Assembly (NCBI RefSeq): GCF_007830265.1
Contig: NZ_VLKE01000001.1
Coordinates: forward strand, 3,968,001 to 4,032,000
Length of the DNA: 64,000 bases
DNA from: Micromonospora olivasterospora
GTDB lineage: Bacteria > Actinomycetota > Actinomycetes > Mycobacteriales > Micromonosporaceae
Direction: 5' to 3'
In this document: positions 24,604-34,825 of the stretch, one piece after another
How positions within the stretch are numbered: position 1 is the stretch's first letter
How the letters are laid out: each line of letters opens with the position of its first letter
Position numbers and translations under genes: made by a program
The notes under the pieces: model-generated
Database searches by the model: none
Told to the model about the DNA's origin: nothing
Seen by the model: only the letters and a program-made list of their open reading frames with translations

Positions 24604-25779
24604 ATGAGTGCGACCCGGCTGCCCGGCACCCCCCGCCTGTTGCGGGCGCTCAACGACCGCGCGGCGCTGGAGCTGCTCCTCGAGCGCGGGCCGCTCACCC
24701 GGGCCCGACTCGGCGAGCTGACCGGGCTGTCCAAGGTCACCGCCTCCCAGTTGGTGGAGCGGCTGGAGGAGCGCGGCCTGGTCGCGCGGGTCGGCGAGCA
24801 GGCCGGCGGGCGGGGCCCGAACGCCCAGCTCTACGCCGTCCGGCCGGGCAGCGCGTACGTGGTCGGGGTGGACGTCGACGCGGAGCGGGTGGTGGCGGCC
24901 TGCGCCGACATCACGGGCGAGGTGGTCGCCCGGGTGGAACAGTCCACCCGGGACACCGACGACCCGGTCGGCGTCGTGCACAACGCCGTGGTCCGGGCCG
25001 CGAGCAGCGCGGGCGTGGAACTGTCCGGCGTGCGCCGGGTGGTGCTGGGCACCCCCGGCCTGGTGGACCCGGGCACCGGCGACATCACGTTCGCGTTCAA
25101 CCTGCCGCGCTGGCACCGGGGGCTGCTCGCCGCGCTGCGCGAGGATCTGCACACCCCGGTCGTCTTCGAGAACGACGTCAACCTGGCCGCCGTCGCCGAG
25201 GCGCAGTCCGGCGCGGCCCGGGAGCTGACCGACTTCGTGCTGGTCTGGGTGGGCGTGGGCGTCGGCCTGGCGATCGTGCTGGGCGGCCGGCTGCACCACG
25301 GCAGCAGCGGCGCGGCCGGCGAGATCGGATACCTCCCGGTGCCCGGCGTGCCGATCCCCCGGGACGTGTCGCGACGCGCCAAGCCCGCCTTCCAGCAGCT
25401 GGCGGGCGGCGAGGCGGTGCTCGCCGTGGCCCGGGAGCACGGCTTCGGCGCCGCCTCCGCCGCCGACGCGGTGGGCAAGGCGATCGCCGCCGGTACCGCC
25501 GGCGCCCCGATGCTGGACGAGTTGGCCCGCCGGTTGGCCCTCGGGGTGGCGAGCACCTGCGTGGTGCTCGACCCGCCGCTGGTGGTGCTGGCCGGCGAGG
25601 TGGGGCAGGCCGGCGGCGCGGCGCTGGCCGAGCGGGTGCAGCACGAGGTGGCCGCGATCACGCTCGTCCGCCCCCGGGTGGTGCCGACCGGGCTGACCGA
25701 GGAGCCGATCCTGCGCGGCGCGCTGCGCACCGCGCTCGACGCGGTGCGCGACGAGGTGTTCGGCAGCACGGTGGGCTGA
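24604..25779 (+). CDS. ROK-family transcriptional regulator
   Basis: 391 aa. An N-terminal winged helix-turn-helix is at about 18-65 (GPLTRARLGELTGLSKVTAS). A ROK sugar-kinase-like domain follows: VVGVDVDAERVVAACADITG, LGTPGLVDPGTGDITFAFNL, VFENDVNLAAVAEA and GVGVGLAIVLGGRLHHG. The usual ROK zinc motif (C-x-C-G-x-x-G-C-x-E) after GEIGYLPV is absent, and the sequence there is PVPGVPIPRDVSRRAKPAFQ, so sugar or zinc sensing may differ. It probably binds an amino sugar and controls nagZ and itself. The coding strand faces away from nagZ. Confidence 0.85.
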   Translation: MSATRLPGTPRLLRALNDRAALELLLERGPLTRARLGELTGLSKVTASQLVERLEERGLVARVGEQAGGRGPNAQLYAVRPGSAYVVGVDVDAERVVAACADITGEVVARVEQSTRDTDDPVGVVHNAVVRAASSAGVELSGVRRVVLGTPGLVDPGTGDITFAFNLPRWHRGLLAALREDLHTPVVFENDVNLAAVAEAQSGAARELTDFVLVWVGVGVGLAIVLGGRLHHGSSGAAGEIGYLPVPGVPIPRDVSRRAKPAFQQLAGGEAVLAVAREHGFGAASAADAVGKAIAAGTAGAPMLDELARRLALGVASTCVVLDPPLVVLAGEVGQAGGAALAERVQHEVAAITLVRPRVVPTGLTEEPILRGALRTALDAVRDEVFGSTVG

Positions 25780-25872
25780 CCGCCCGCCCGCCCCGCTCCC
25801 CACCATGTGAAGGAATTCTTCACCCAGCACCCGGGATGCGGCAAGGAGTTGCCACGCCCCGGGCGCGGCGGT

Positions 25873-26880
25873 TCAGACCAGGTCGCGGCGGCGGAACGCG
25901 GCGAACGCCGCGACCGTCAGCACGCCGGCCAGCGCCAGCAGCACGGTCAGGCCGACCCCCCAGCCGAGCTGGTAGTTGCCGTCGCAGTAGCCCTCCACGC
26001 CCAGGCAGAGGCTGGCGTCGGCCAGCCGGGCCTCCCCGGTCAGCCAGGCGTCCAGGTACGTGGAGAGCATCCAGTCCGCCGATCGGGGCGCGTTGATCAC
26101 CTCCATCACCACCCGCAGGCCCAGCTCCCACACCACCGCGTACGCCGTCACCGCGCCCAGCGCCGCCGCCGTGCGCCGGCCCAGCGTGGCGATGGCGAAG
26201 CCGATCGTCGCGGCCAGCAGCACCAGCACCAGCCCGCGCAGCCAGACCACCCCCAGCGACGGCCAGAAGTCCCCGCCCGTCGCCCCGGGCAGCCCGGCGG
26301 TCTGCCCGATCAGCCAGAACGTCCCCAGGTACGCGGCCGTCGCCAGCACCGTCAGCAGGGCCAGGGCGCCGAGCAGGGTGCCCAGCTTGGCCCCGAGCAC
26401 GGCGAGCCGGCGGGGCCGCCAGATCAGCAGGTTGACCACCCCGCCGGTGGCGATGTCCGCGCCGATGTACGACGCGCCGACGAGGAAGCCGAAGAGCACC
26501 AGGAACGCGACCAGGAAGTACAGCAGCAGCCGGGCCTGGTCGGCGAACATGAACACCCCGGAGAGGTGGTCGGCGGCCACCGGCAGCCGGTCCCGCCGCG
26601 CCGGGTCGAACCCCGAGCAGTCGTCGGGGTATTCCTCGGCCTCCTCGAGCGGCAGGTCGCCCTGCACGGCTGCCACGCACCGGCGGTACTCGTTCTCCAG
26701 GTCCTGCCGCTGCTCGGCCGCCGCCTGCCCGGCGGCGACCACCTCGTCCGCCGACGGCCGGTGCGAGCTGACCAGCGTCGTCATCGCGGTCACGGCGAAC
26801 GCCAGCACCAGCAGCACCAGCATGAGCTGGACGAAGCGGCGGGCCGCCAGCCGCTCCAACTCGGCCCGTACCAGGTTCAC
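25873..26880 (-). CDS. ABC-2 type transporter permease
   Basis: 335 aa from GTG 26880. It has six membrane helices, with a large extracytoplasmic loop after the first (about residues 40-110) that contains CVAAVQGDLPLEEAEEYPDD and CSGF. The core helices FLVGASYIGADIATGGVVNLL and PRRLAVLGAKLGTLLGALAL are typical of ABC-2 exporter permeases. The start overlaps the stop of the ATPase gene by 4 bp, so the two form one transporter. The transported substrate cannot be read from the sequence. Confidence 0.85.
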   Translation of the reverse strand: MNLVRAELERLAARRFVQLMLVLLVLAFAVTAMTTLVSSHRPSADEVVAAGQAAAEQRQDLENEYRRCVAAVQGDLPLEEAEEYPDDCSGFDPARRDRLPVAADHLSGVFMFADQARLLLYFLVAFLVLFGFLVGASYIGADIATGGVVNLLIWRPRRLAVLGAKLGTLLGALALLTVLATAAYLGTFWLIGQTAGLPGATGGDFWPSLGVVWLRGLVLVLLAATIGFAIATLGRRTAAALGAVTAYAVVWELGLRVVMEVINAPRSADWMLSTYLDAWLTGEARLADASLCLGVEGYCDGNYQLGWGVGLTVLLALAGVLTVAAFAAFRRRDLV

Positions 26881-27899
26881 GCCCCCACCTCCCGGGTCCC
26901 GCCGACGGTCACGTCGAGGTCGATGAGCGGGCCCCCGCCCGGGCCGGCCAGGGCCGCGCCGTCCACCTGCCGGGGCAGGTCGGGGTCGGGGCTGTCCCCG
27001 GTGAGCTCCAGGAACACGCTCTCCAGGTCGGGGCGCAGCGGGACCAGCTCGCGGACCCACAGCCCCTGCTCGCCGAGCAGGCGGCTGATCTCGCCCCCGT
27101 CCGGCGCCCCGCCGACGACCAGGTGCCCGGCGTGCTCGTCGACCGCCAGCCCGGCGCGGCGCAGCAGGCCCGCCGCCCGCTCCGGCTCCGGGACGCCGAC
27201 CCGCCACTCGTGCTGGTCGTGGCCGGCCAGCACCTGCTCCACCGGCCCCGTGGCCACGCGCCGGCCCGCGGAGATGATCGTGACGTGGTCGCAGATCAGC
27301 TGGATCTCGCCGAGGATGTGACTGGAGAGCAGCACCGTGACCCCGGCGGCGGCCAGGTCGCGCATCAGGTCCCGCATCTCCCGGATGCCGGCCGGGTCGA
27401 GCCCGTTCGCCGGCTCGTCGAGGATCAGCAGCTCGGGCTCCTTGAGCAGGGCCGAGGCCACGGCGAGCCGCTGCCGCATGCCGAGCGAGTAGCCCCTGAC
27501 CTGGTCCTGGCCCCGGCCGCGCAGCCCGACCTGCTCCAGCACCTCGTCCACCCGGCGGGGCGGCACCCCGCCGGCCAGGGCGAGCAGTCGTAGCGTCCGG
27601 TGCCCGGTGAAGTTGCCGAAGAACTGCGGGGTCTCCACGATCGCGCCGACCCGGCCCGCCACCCGCGCCTGGTGCCGGGGAACGTCCTCCCCGAACAGTC
27701 GCATCCGGCCGCCGTCCGCGCGGACCAGGCCGAGCAGGGCGCGCAGCGTGGTGGTCTTGCCCGAACCGTTCGGCCCCAGGAAGCCGTGGATCTCACCCCG
27801 CCCGACCAGCAGGTCGAAGCCGTCGACGGCGACCTGACGGCTGCGGTGCGGGCCGTGGAACGTCTTGCGCAGCCCCTCGATCTCGATGACCGCGCTCAC
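26877..27899 (-). CDS. ABC transporter ATP-binding protein (ABC-2 exporter)
   Basis: 340 aa from GTG 27899. Walker A is FLGPNGSGKTTTLR, the Q-loop region GAIVETPQFFGNFTG, the signature YSLGMRQRLAVASALLKEP, Walker B LLILDEPANGLDP and the H-loop SSHI. The order EIEGLRKTF at the start and YSLGMRQRL are those of the drug/antibiotic exporter ATPases of actinobacteria. A C-terminal ~100-residue regulatory domain follows. It pairs with the overlapping permease gene at 25873-26880. The promoter is in the 130-bp divergent gap shared with the ATPase gene at 28032. Confidence 0.9.
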   Translation of the reverse strand: MSAVIEIEGLRKTFHGPHRSRQVAVDGFDLLVGRGEIHGFLGPNGSGKTTTLRALLGLVRADGGRMRLFGEDVPRHQARVAGRVGAIVETPQFFGNFTGHRTLRLLALAGGVPPRRVDEVLEQVGLRGRGQDQVRGYSLGMRQRLAVASALLKEPELLILDEPANGLDPAGIREMRDLMRDLAAAGVTVLLSSHILGEIQLICDHVTIISAGRRVATGPVEQVLAGHDQHEWRVGVPEPERAAGLLRRAGLAVDEHAGHLVVGGAPDGGEISRLLGEQGLWVRELVPLRPDLESVFLELTGDSPDPDLPRQVDGAALAGPGGGPLIDLDVTVGGTREVGA

Positions 27900-28031
27900 C
27901 GGAGAGGCCCCCGGTCACGATGCGGCATGCCAGTCCTTCCCCCGAACGGTGACCAACGACACGGCGCCCCACCCTATGACCTGGACGCCGCCCGTGGGGG
28001 GCGGCGCGGCGGTGCGTGGTTGGATGGGCGG

Positions 28032-28874
<843 letters not shown>

Positions 28875-28884
28875 GGCGGCAGGG

Positions 28885-29644
28885 GTGCGGCAGACCCGGG
28901 TGGTCGTGGCCGGCAGCGCGAACATGGACCTGGTCGGCACCGCCGCGTTCGGGGTCACCCTCAAGGCCCGGATCGCCGCCGCCGGCGTCGACACCAGCCA
29001 GCTCCGGGTGGTGTACGGGACGTCGGGCTTCGCCCTGGTCATGGTCAACGCCGAGGGCGAGAACGTGGTCCTGGTGACCCCGGGCGCGAACGCCGCCTTC
29101 ACCGGCCTCACCGAGGGCGAGCTGGCCGTCGTACGCGCCGCGGACGTGCTGGTCGCCCAGCTGGAGATCCCGGTCGAGACGGTGACCGAGGCGGCGCTCG
29201 CCGCCCGCGCCGCCGGCACCCGGGTGGTCCTCAACGCCTCGCCGGCCCGGCGGGTGCCCGGCGACCTGCTCGCCGCGGTCGACCTGCTGGTGGTGAACGA
29301 GACCGAGGCGCGGACGCTCACCGGGCAGGGCCGGGAGGACCCCGCCGCGCTGCTCGCGCTGGCGCCCCGGGCGGTGCTGACCCTCGGCCGCGACGGCGCG
29401 TGGTATGTCGAGCGCGGCGCGGCGGCCGCGCACGTCCCGGCGGTCAAGGTGGACGTGGTCGACTCGACGGCCGCCGGGGACGCGTTCACCGCCGCGCTCG
29501 CCGTCGCCTGGGGCGAGGGGCGGGACCTGGTCGACGCCGTGCGCTGGGCGGCGGCGGCCGGCGCGGCGTGTACGCCGGCTCGGCGCCTCCGTGGCGCTGC
29601 CCCGCCGGGCCGAGATCGACGAGCTGTACGTCCCGCCGGCCTGA
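28885..29644 (+). pseudogene. PfkB/ribokinase-family kinase gene with an in-frame internal deletion and a 3' frameshift
   Basis: GTG 28885. The start VVVAGSANMDLVGTA is a normal ribokinase N-terminus, but it joins directly to AFGVTLKARIAAAGVDTS. About 50 residues are absent, including the GGKGANQAVAAARLG substrate-binding motif. The C-terminal ATP/catalytic motif VDSTAAGDAFTAALAVAWGE is intact. Near 29565-29575 the frame changes: the proper end RRLGASVALPRRAEIDELYV is in another frame and stops at 29644. Without the deleted part it should not bind sugar. Either the gene is decaying or the assembly lost sequence. Confidence 0.75.
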
Positions 29645-29751
29645 CCGCCCGCGCCCGCCGCGGGTCAGCCGGCGTCGTCGGCCAGCTTCTCGCCGGACGG
29701 GCCATGCCGTCCAGTGTGCGTCGGGCCGGCCAGCGGCGCCCGGCGCCGGGA

Positions 29752-30234
29752 TCACCGGTACTCGCCGTGCTGCTCCACCGCGCGCTGCACCGCCCGGTAG
29801 ATCTGCCCGAACCGCAGGGCGTCCGGCGTGCGCAGCAGCATCTCCTCCCGGCCGTGGTGCTGCACCCACAGCTCGTGCACCCGGCTGCCCCGCTCGTACG
29901 ACCGGTCGAGCCAGCCCAGCGGCACCTCCAGGAACGGGACCAGGGCCAGCGCGCCGACCGCGCACGCGGCCAGCACGAGCAGGGCCAGCGTCCAGTTGCC
30001 CCGGTCCTGCGCCGACCAGGCGAGCGACACCACGCAGACCAGGGCCACCAGCGGGGGCAGCGACAGCAGCAGCACCAGCACGCCCCGGCCCAGCACCCGG
30101 CCCCGTACGGCGAGTGTGGTGCGGCCGCGCGCGTGCCAGACGTACGTGACGTCCGCGATTCGGACGGCCTGGCCGCCCGCCCGGATCGACTCGGAGGTCA
30201 CCTGCACCGCGTCGTCCCGGTAATAGAGGGTCAT
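29752..30234 (-). CDS. DUF6232-like small membrane protein, paralogue 1
   Basis: 160 aa from ATG 30234 (GTG 30237 also possible). The N-terminus TLYYRDDAVQVTSESIRAGG is a beta-rich PH-like segment, followed by two membrane helices in the middle (about 50-100). A conserved C-terminal block LDRSYERGSRVHELWVQHHG and DALRFGQIYRAVQRAVEQ ends the protein. The gene at 30551-31075 has the same architecture and shares DRSYxRGSR and LRFGQIYRAVQRAVE. Function unknown. The family label is from memory. I see no clear operon partner. Confidence 0.7.
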   Translation of the reverse strand: MTLYYRDDAVQVTSESIRAGGQAVRIADVTYVWHARGRTTLAVRGRVLGRGVLVLLLSLPPLVALVCVVSLAWSAQDRGNWTLALLVLAACAVGALALVPFLEVPLGWLDRSYERGSRVHELWVQHHGREEMLLRTPDALRFGQIYRAVQRAVEQHGEYR

Positions 30235-30307
30235 CACTAAGCCTAACCGGCCGCGCCCCGGTTGCGCGCTCGCGGACTGCCCGGCCCCAGGTAGTCGCAG
30301 CGGGGCG

Positions 30308-30468
30308 CTGTGGAGCTGCCCCGGCTGTGCGCCCAGGTGCCAGCGACGAAGCACGGACGGCCTCCACCTGGCGTACCGGTGGACGGCCGCCGACATCGGC
30401 GCAGGCGGGGTCCAGCGGTGTGCGACCAGCGGTCAGGGCGTGCCCCGTCTGTGCGGGCAGCTCCACAG
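30308..30468. repeat. 14-bp inverted repeat pair between the two paralogous membrane-protein genes
   Basis: CTGTGGAGCTGCCC at 30308-30321 and its exact complement at 30455-30468, flanking 133 bp without a gene. The 30235-30550 gap otherwise holds nothing recognisable. It may be a remnant of a small mobile element. Confidence 0.45.
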
Positions 30469-30550
30469 TCGCACGGGGCGGGGTCGGGCACCCCGCCGCG
30501 AAGGGCCCCTGGCCGACCTGGCCGCCGACGTCGTCGGTCCCTCCGGACCG

Positions 30551-31075
30551 CTACGGCCTGCTGCGGGGCCTGGCGATGCCGCCCGAGGAGCCGATCGCGT
30601 TCCGCGGCCGGCGGGTCGGCGGGGGGCCCGCCTCCACCGCCCGCTGCACGGCCCGGTAGATCTGGCCGAAGCGCAGCGCGTCGCCCGTGCACAGCAGCCG
30701 CACCGGCCGCCCGCGCCAGCGGACCCAGAGCTCCAACTGCCGGCTGCCCCGGGCGTACGAGCGGTCCAGGTGCTCGAAGAGGAAGTCGGCCACCGGCCCG
30801 ACGGCGAGCCCGACCAGCACCGACGCCCCGACGACGGCGATGGTCACCGTCGCCGAGCGGTGCAGCCACAGCGCCAGCGCCACCCCGAGCCCGGCGGCCA
30901 CGAGCGGGCCGGCCAGCGCCGCGCCGATCGCGCCCCGGCCGGCGAGCACGCGCCAGGAGCGGCTGCCCCGGTGGTGCCAGACCCCGCTGATCTCGGCCAG
31001 CGGGTACGTCCGGCCGCCCACCCACAGCGCGGCTGAGGTGACCTGCACCGACCTGTCGTCGTAGTACGTGACCAT
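30551..31075 (-). CDS. DUF6232-like small membrane protein, paralogue 2
   Basis: 174 aa from ATG 31075. The N-terminus is VTYYDDRSVQVTSAALWVGG, with YPLAEISGVWHHRGSRSW, followed by two hydrophobic helices. It ends with the same conserved C-terminal block as its neighbour (LDRSYARGSRQLELWVRWRG, DALRFGQIYRAVQRAVE) and about 20 extra residues (PPTRRPRNAIGSSGG). It is clearly a duplicate of the gene at 29752-30234 in the same orientation. Function unknown; actinobacterial genomes often carry several copies. It is divergent from the enoyl-CoA hydratase gene. Confidence 0.7.
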   Translation of the reverse strand: MVTYYDDRSVQVTSAALWVGGRTYPLAEISGVWHHRGSRSWRVLAGRGAIGAALAGPLVAAGLGVALALWLHRSATVTIAVVGASVLVGLAVGPVADFLFEHLDRSYARGSRQLELWVRWRGRPVRLLCTGDALRFGQIYRAVQRAVEAGPPPTRRPRNAIGSSGGIARPRSRP

Positions 31076-31172
31076 GCTGGACTCCCGGTGACGGGGCGAA
31101 CACCAGACTACTTTCCCCAACGAGGCGGGCCGTATGGTTGGCACGCGACTTCGACGAGGAAGTGAGGGCGGC

Positions 31173-31946
31173 GTGAGCGAGTTCGTGCGGCTGGAGACCA
31201 AGGACGGCATCGGCACCATCCGGCTGGAGCGGCCGCCGATGAACGCGCTGAACAAGCAGGTGCAGGAGGAGTTGCGCGCCGCCGCGACCGAGGCCGCCGC
31301 CGACCCCGAGGTCCGCGCCGTCATCGTGTACGGCGGGGAGAAGGTCTTCGCCGCCGGCGCGGACATCAAGGAGATGGCCGACATGTCCTACGTGGACATG
31401 GCGGCGCGGGCCGCCGACCTGTCCAGCGCGCTCGGCGCGTTCGCCCGGATCCCCAAGCCGGTCGTCGCCGCGATCACCGGGTACGCCCTCGGCGGCGGCT
31501 GCGAGCTGGCCCTGGCCTGCGACTGGCGGGTGGTGGCCGAGGACGCCAAGCTGGGCCAGCCCGAGATCAAGCTCGGCATCATCCCGGGGGCGGGCGGCAC
31601 CCAGCGGCTGGCCCGCCTCGTCGGCCCCGCCCGCGCGAAGGACCTGATCATGTCGGGCCGGATGGTGGACGCCCAGGAGGCGCTGCGGATCGGCCTCGCC
31701 GACCGGGTGGTGCCGGCCGCCGAGGTGTACGCGACGGCCGTCGAGCTGGTCACGCCGTACCTGACCGGCCCGGTGCAGGCGCTGCGCGCGGCGAAGCTCG
31801 CGGTCGACGGCGGCCTGGACATGGACCTGAACTCGGGCCTGGCCTGGGAGAGCCAGCTCTTCGCGGCGCTGTTCGCCACCGACGACCGGCGCGAGGGCAT
31901 GGCCGCCTTCGTGGAGAAGCGCAAGCCGGACTTCACCGGCCGCTGA
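31173..31946 (+). CDS. Enoyl-CoA hydratase/isomerase family protein
   Basis: 257 aa from GTG 31173, preceded by GAGGAAGTGAGGG. Crotonase-fold motifs: [32 protein letters not shown] (CoA and oxyanion-hole region), [20 protein letters not shown] and [20 protein letters not shown], which carries the catalytic Glu (QPEIKLG) of true hydratases. It hydrates 2-enoyl-CoA intermediates in beta-oxidation or related pathways. etfBA, which accepts electrons from acyl-CoA dehydrogenases, lies 4 kb downstream on the same strand. Confidence 0.92.
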   Translation: MSEFVRLETKDGIGTIRLERPPMNALNKQVQEELRAAATEAAADPEVRAVIVYGGEKVFAAGADIKEMADMSYVDMAARAADLSSALGAFARIPKPVVAAITGYALGGGCELALACDWRVVAEDAKLGQPEIKLGIIPGAGGTQRLARLVGPARAKDLIMSGRMVDAQEALRIGLADRVVPAAEVYATAVELVTPYLTGPVQALRAAKLAVDGGLDMDLNSGLAWESQLFAALFATDDRREGMAAFVEKRKPDFTGR

Positions 31947-32026
31947 CCACCGGCAGATCGAAGGCCGTTCACGTTTTTTGACCGGCCGGTAACGTCGGGG
32001 CCCGGCAACCGACGAGGGGAGCGGCG

Positions 32027-33648
32027 ATGACGCAGCGGGTCGAAGGTCACGGCGGGGAGCTGGCGCTCGCGGCGCTGCGCGCGCACGGCGTACGGGAAAT
32101 GTTCACCCTCTCCGGCGGGCACGTCTTCCCGCTCTACGACGCCGCGCACAAGTCGGGCTTCCCGCTGTACGACGTCCGGCACGAGCAGTCCGCGGTCTTC
32201 GCGGCCGAGGCGGTCGCCAAGCTCCAGCGCCGTCCCGGCCTCGCCGTGCTCACCGCCGGCCCCGGCGTCACCAACGGCGTCTCCGGGCTGACCAGCGCCT
32301 ACTTCAACGCCTCGCCCGTGCTGGTGCTCGGCGGCCGGGCGCCCCAGTTCCGCTGGGGCTCCGGCAGCCTCCAGGAGATGGACCACCTGCCGCTGGTCGC
32401 CCCGGTCACCAAGCACGCCGAGACGGTGTTCAGCGCCGACGACGTGCCGCGCGCGGTCAGCGCGGCGCTCACCACCGCCCGCACCCCGCACCGCGGCCCG
32501 GTCTTCCTCGACTTCCCGCTGGAGGCCGTGTTCTCCGTCGGCGACGCCGACCTGCCGGCGGCGACCCCGGTCGCCCCGATCGAGGCCGACCCCGACGAGG
32601 TGGCCAGGGCCGCCCGGCTCATCGCCAACGCGGCCCGCCCGGTCATCGTCGCCGGCTCCGACGTGTACGCGGGCGACGCCATCGACGCCCTGCGGGCCGC
32701 CGCCGAGGCGCTGCGGGCGCCGGTCTTCACCAACGGGATGGGCCGCGGCGCGCTGCCCGGGAGCACCCGCTCGCGTTCGCCAAGGCCCGCCGGGTCGCCC
32801 TGAAGAACGCGGACGTCGTCGCGGTGGTCGGCACTCCGCTGGACTTCCGGCTCTCGTTCGGCGACTTCGGCGACGCGCAGGTGGTGCACGTCGTGGACGC
32901 GCCCAGCCAGCGCGCCACCCACGTCCAGCCTGTCGCCGCCCCGGCCGGCGACCTGCGGCTGATCCTCACCGCGTTCGCGGACCACCGCGGCGACCTGGCC
33001 GACCACGCCGACTGGGTCGCGCGGCTGCGTACGGCCGAGGACGCCGCGAAGGCGCGCGACGCCGAGGAGATGGCCGCCGAGACCGACCCGATCCGCCCGG
33101 CCCGGGTCTACGGCGAGCTGCGCAGGGTCCTCGCCCCGGACGCCATCACGATCGGCGACGGCGGCGACTTCGTCTCGTACGCGGGGAAGTACCTGGAGCC
33201 GGCGCAGCCCGGCACCTGGCTCGACCCCGGCCCGTACGGCTGCCTCGGCACCGGCATGGGCTACGCGATGGGGGCCCGGGTCAGCCACCCCGACCGGCAG
33301 GTGTGCGTGCTGATGGGCGACGGCGCGGCGGGGTTCTCGCTGATGGACGTCGAGTCCCTGGTCCGGCAGCAACTGCCGGTGGTGATCGTGGTCGGCAACA
33401 ACGGCATCTGGGGCCTGGAGAAGCACCCGATGCGGGCCATGTACGGCTACGACGTCGCGGCCGACCTCCAGCCCGGGCTGCGCTACGACAAGGTCGTCGA
33501 GGCCCTCGGCGGCGCCGGCGAGATCGTCGAGAAGGCCGGGGACCTCGGCCCGGCCCTGGAGCGGGCGTTCGCCTCCGGCGTGCCGTACCTGGTCAACGTG
33601 CTGACCGACCCCGCCGACGCGTACCCGCGCTCGTCCAACCTGGCCTGA
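32027..33648 (+). CDS. Thiamine-pyrophosphate enzyme, acetolactate-synthase-like, one-base frameshift at 32759-32761
   Basis: ATG 32027. The N-terminal Pyr domain has the catalytic Glu in DVRHEQSAVFAAEA and AGPGVTNGVSGLTSAYFN. The C-terminal PP domain has the TPP motif MGDGAAGFSLMDVESLVRQQ and NNGIWGLEKHPM. The frame breaks at CTGCCCGGGAGCACC: one extra G gives LPGEHPLAFAKARRVALKNA and one continuous protein of about 541 aa, the normal length. It decarboxylates a 2-keto acid with TPP and Mg; the substrate could be pyruvate or oxalyl-CoA-like. The missing base in a G-run is probably a sequencing error. Confidence 0.8.
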
Positions 33649-33661
33649 CCCGGCCACCGGC

Positions 33662-34080
33662 TCACACCTCGGGGCGGTGGTCCTCGCGCGGCGGGTCGCC
33701 CTCCCGGCGGCGCAGGTCGTCCTCGCGCCGGCGCAGGTCCTCCTCCCAGCGGCGGAACAGCTCCTGGTCCTGCCTCCGGGAGCGGTCGGCGAGGGACTCG
33801 AGGAACTCCGGGTCGTCGTCCGGGGCGACGGGCCGGCGCCGGTCGCGCCGGGCCGGGGCGCCCCGGTGGGCCGGGGCGTACGGGGCCCCGCCGGGTCGGG
33901 CTCCCGTCCCGCCAGGAACCACGCGATCGAGCCGAGCAGCGGGAAGATCAGGATGATCAGCACCCACGCGATCCGGGGCAGCGCCCGGATCCGATCCTCC
34001 TCCGCGGACAGGCAACTGATCAGCGCGGCGACCGCGAGGACGATCTGGACGAGGAACAACAGGACGTACAGCCGGGCCAT
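33662..34080 (-). CDS. PLDc_N-domain small membrane protein, one-base frameshift near 33887
   Basis: From ATG 34080 the protein has one helix (RLYVLLFLVQIVLAVAALIS), RIRALPRIAW and a second helix IILIFPLLGSIAWFLAGRE. This is the PLDc_N (cardiolipin-synthase N-terminal) module. The cytoplasmic tail continues in another frame as YAPAHRGAPARRDRRRP, DDDPEFLESLADRSRRQDQE and a Glu/Arg-rich coiled coil, stopping at 33662. An extra G in the GCGGGGCCCC run would restore one frame of about 140 codons. Such proteins have no catalytic domain and their role is unknown. Confidence 0.7.
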
Positions 34081-34107
34081 GCGCCCATCATGGCGTACGG
34101 AGGCCGG

Positions 34108-34407
34108 TCACCACACCCCGCGCAACGCCAGCAGCACGCCCAGCGCCGCGTGACCGACCGCGGCCAGGGCGATCACCGGCATGGTCCGCGAGGTGGCGCG
34201 GACGGGGCCCGAGCCGGTGGCCCGCGGCCAGCACAGCGCCAGCGTGGCCGCCCAACCGAGCAGCGCCGCGCCGGCCAGCAGCGCCCCGGCCAGGCCCCCG
34301 GTCAGCGCCTGCCGGACGGTCAGCACGGTGACCGCGGTGAGCGCGAGCAGCGTACGCCGCCAGGCCAGCCGGGTCCGCTCCGGTTGCAGTCCCGGGTCGC
34401 CGGTCAC
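34108..34407 (-). CDS. DUF202-family small membrane protein
   Basis: 99 aa from GTG 34407. It begins TGDPGLQPERTRLAWRRTLL, the DUF202 signature (PxRTxLAWxRT), followed by three hydrophobic helices (TAVTVLTVRQALTGGLAGAL, then two more). Its start overlaps the stop of the longer DUF202 gene upstream (34404-34796) by 4 bp, so the two are co-translated and probably form a pair. Function unknown; some relatives are cell-envelope or vacuolar-type proteins. Confidence 0.75.
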   Translation of the reverse strand: MTGDPGLQPERTRLAWRRTLLALTAVTVLTVRQALTGGLAGALLAGAALLGWAATLALCWPRATGSGPVRATSRTMPVIALAAVGHAALGVLLALRGVW

Positions 34408-34796
34408 CGGCGGCCGACCGTTCCGGCGAGCACCGCGACCACCAGCAGCAGCGCGCCCAACCCGACGGCGAGGGCGAGCACGGCCGGAAAGCGGGACGCC
34501 GGCAGCTCCTCGCCGAGCCGGATGGCCCGCTCCGTGCGGGCCCAGTGGTCGACGGCCCGTACCGCGACCGTGCCCCCGAGCAGCAGCAGCGCGACGGCGA
34601 TCACCTCGCGCAGGTGCGCCAGCGGCAGCGGGGGCAGGAACTGGGCGGCGGCCAGCCCGCCGCCGACCAGCGCCAGGCCGGTACGCAGCCAGGCGAGGAA
34701 GGTGCGCTCGTTGGCCAGGGAGAACCGGTAGTCGGGCCTGCTGCCCACCGACCGCAGCTCCCGCGGGTCGAACCACCGTCTGATCGCCTCCCACAC
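34404..34796 (-). CDS. DUF202/YidH-family membrane protein
   Basis: 130 aa from GTG 34796. It has WEAIRRWFDPRELRSVG at the N-terminus, then the DUF202 core RFSLANERTFLAWLRTGLAL (helix 1) and two more hydrophobic helices (REVIAVALLLLGGTVAVRAV; RFPAVLALAVGLGALLLVVA). It is the YidH-type partner of the overlapping 99-aa gene. The pair is divergent from the acetyltransferase at 34838, with only about 40 bp between the two starts. Confidence 0.8.
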   Translation of the reverse strand: MWEAIRRWFDPRELRSVGSRPDYRFSLANERTFLAWLRTGLALVGGGLAAAQFLPPLPLAHLREVIAVALLLLGGTVAVRAVDHWARTERAIRLGEELPASRFPAVLALAVGLGALLLVVAVLAGTVGRR

Positions 34797-34825
34797 GCCG
34801 CCGATTATCCGCTTTGCCCGATGCC

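Noticed and set aside
25807..25823. GTGAAG-N5-CTTCAC dyad between the ROK gene and the ABC permease gene as an operator
   Set aside because: It lies between convergent gene ends, so it is more likely a weak terminator or chance; too short to call.
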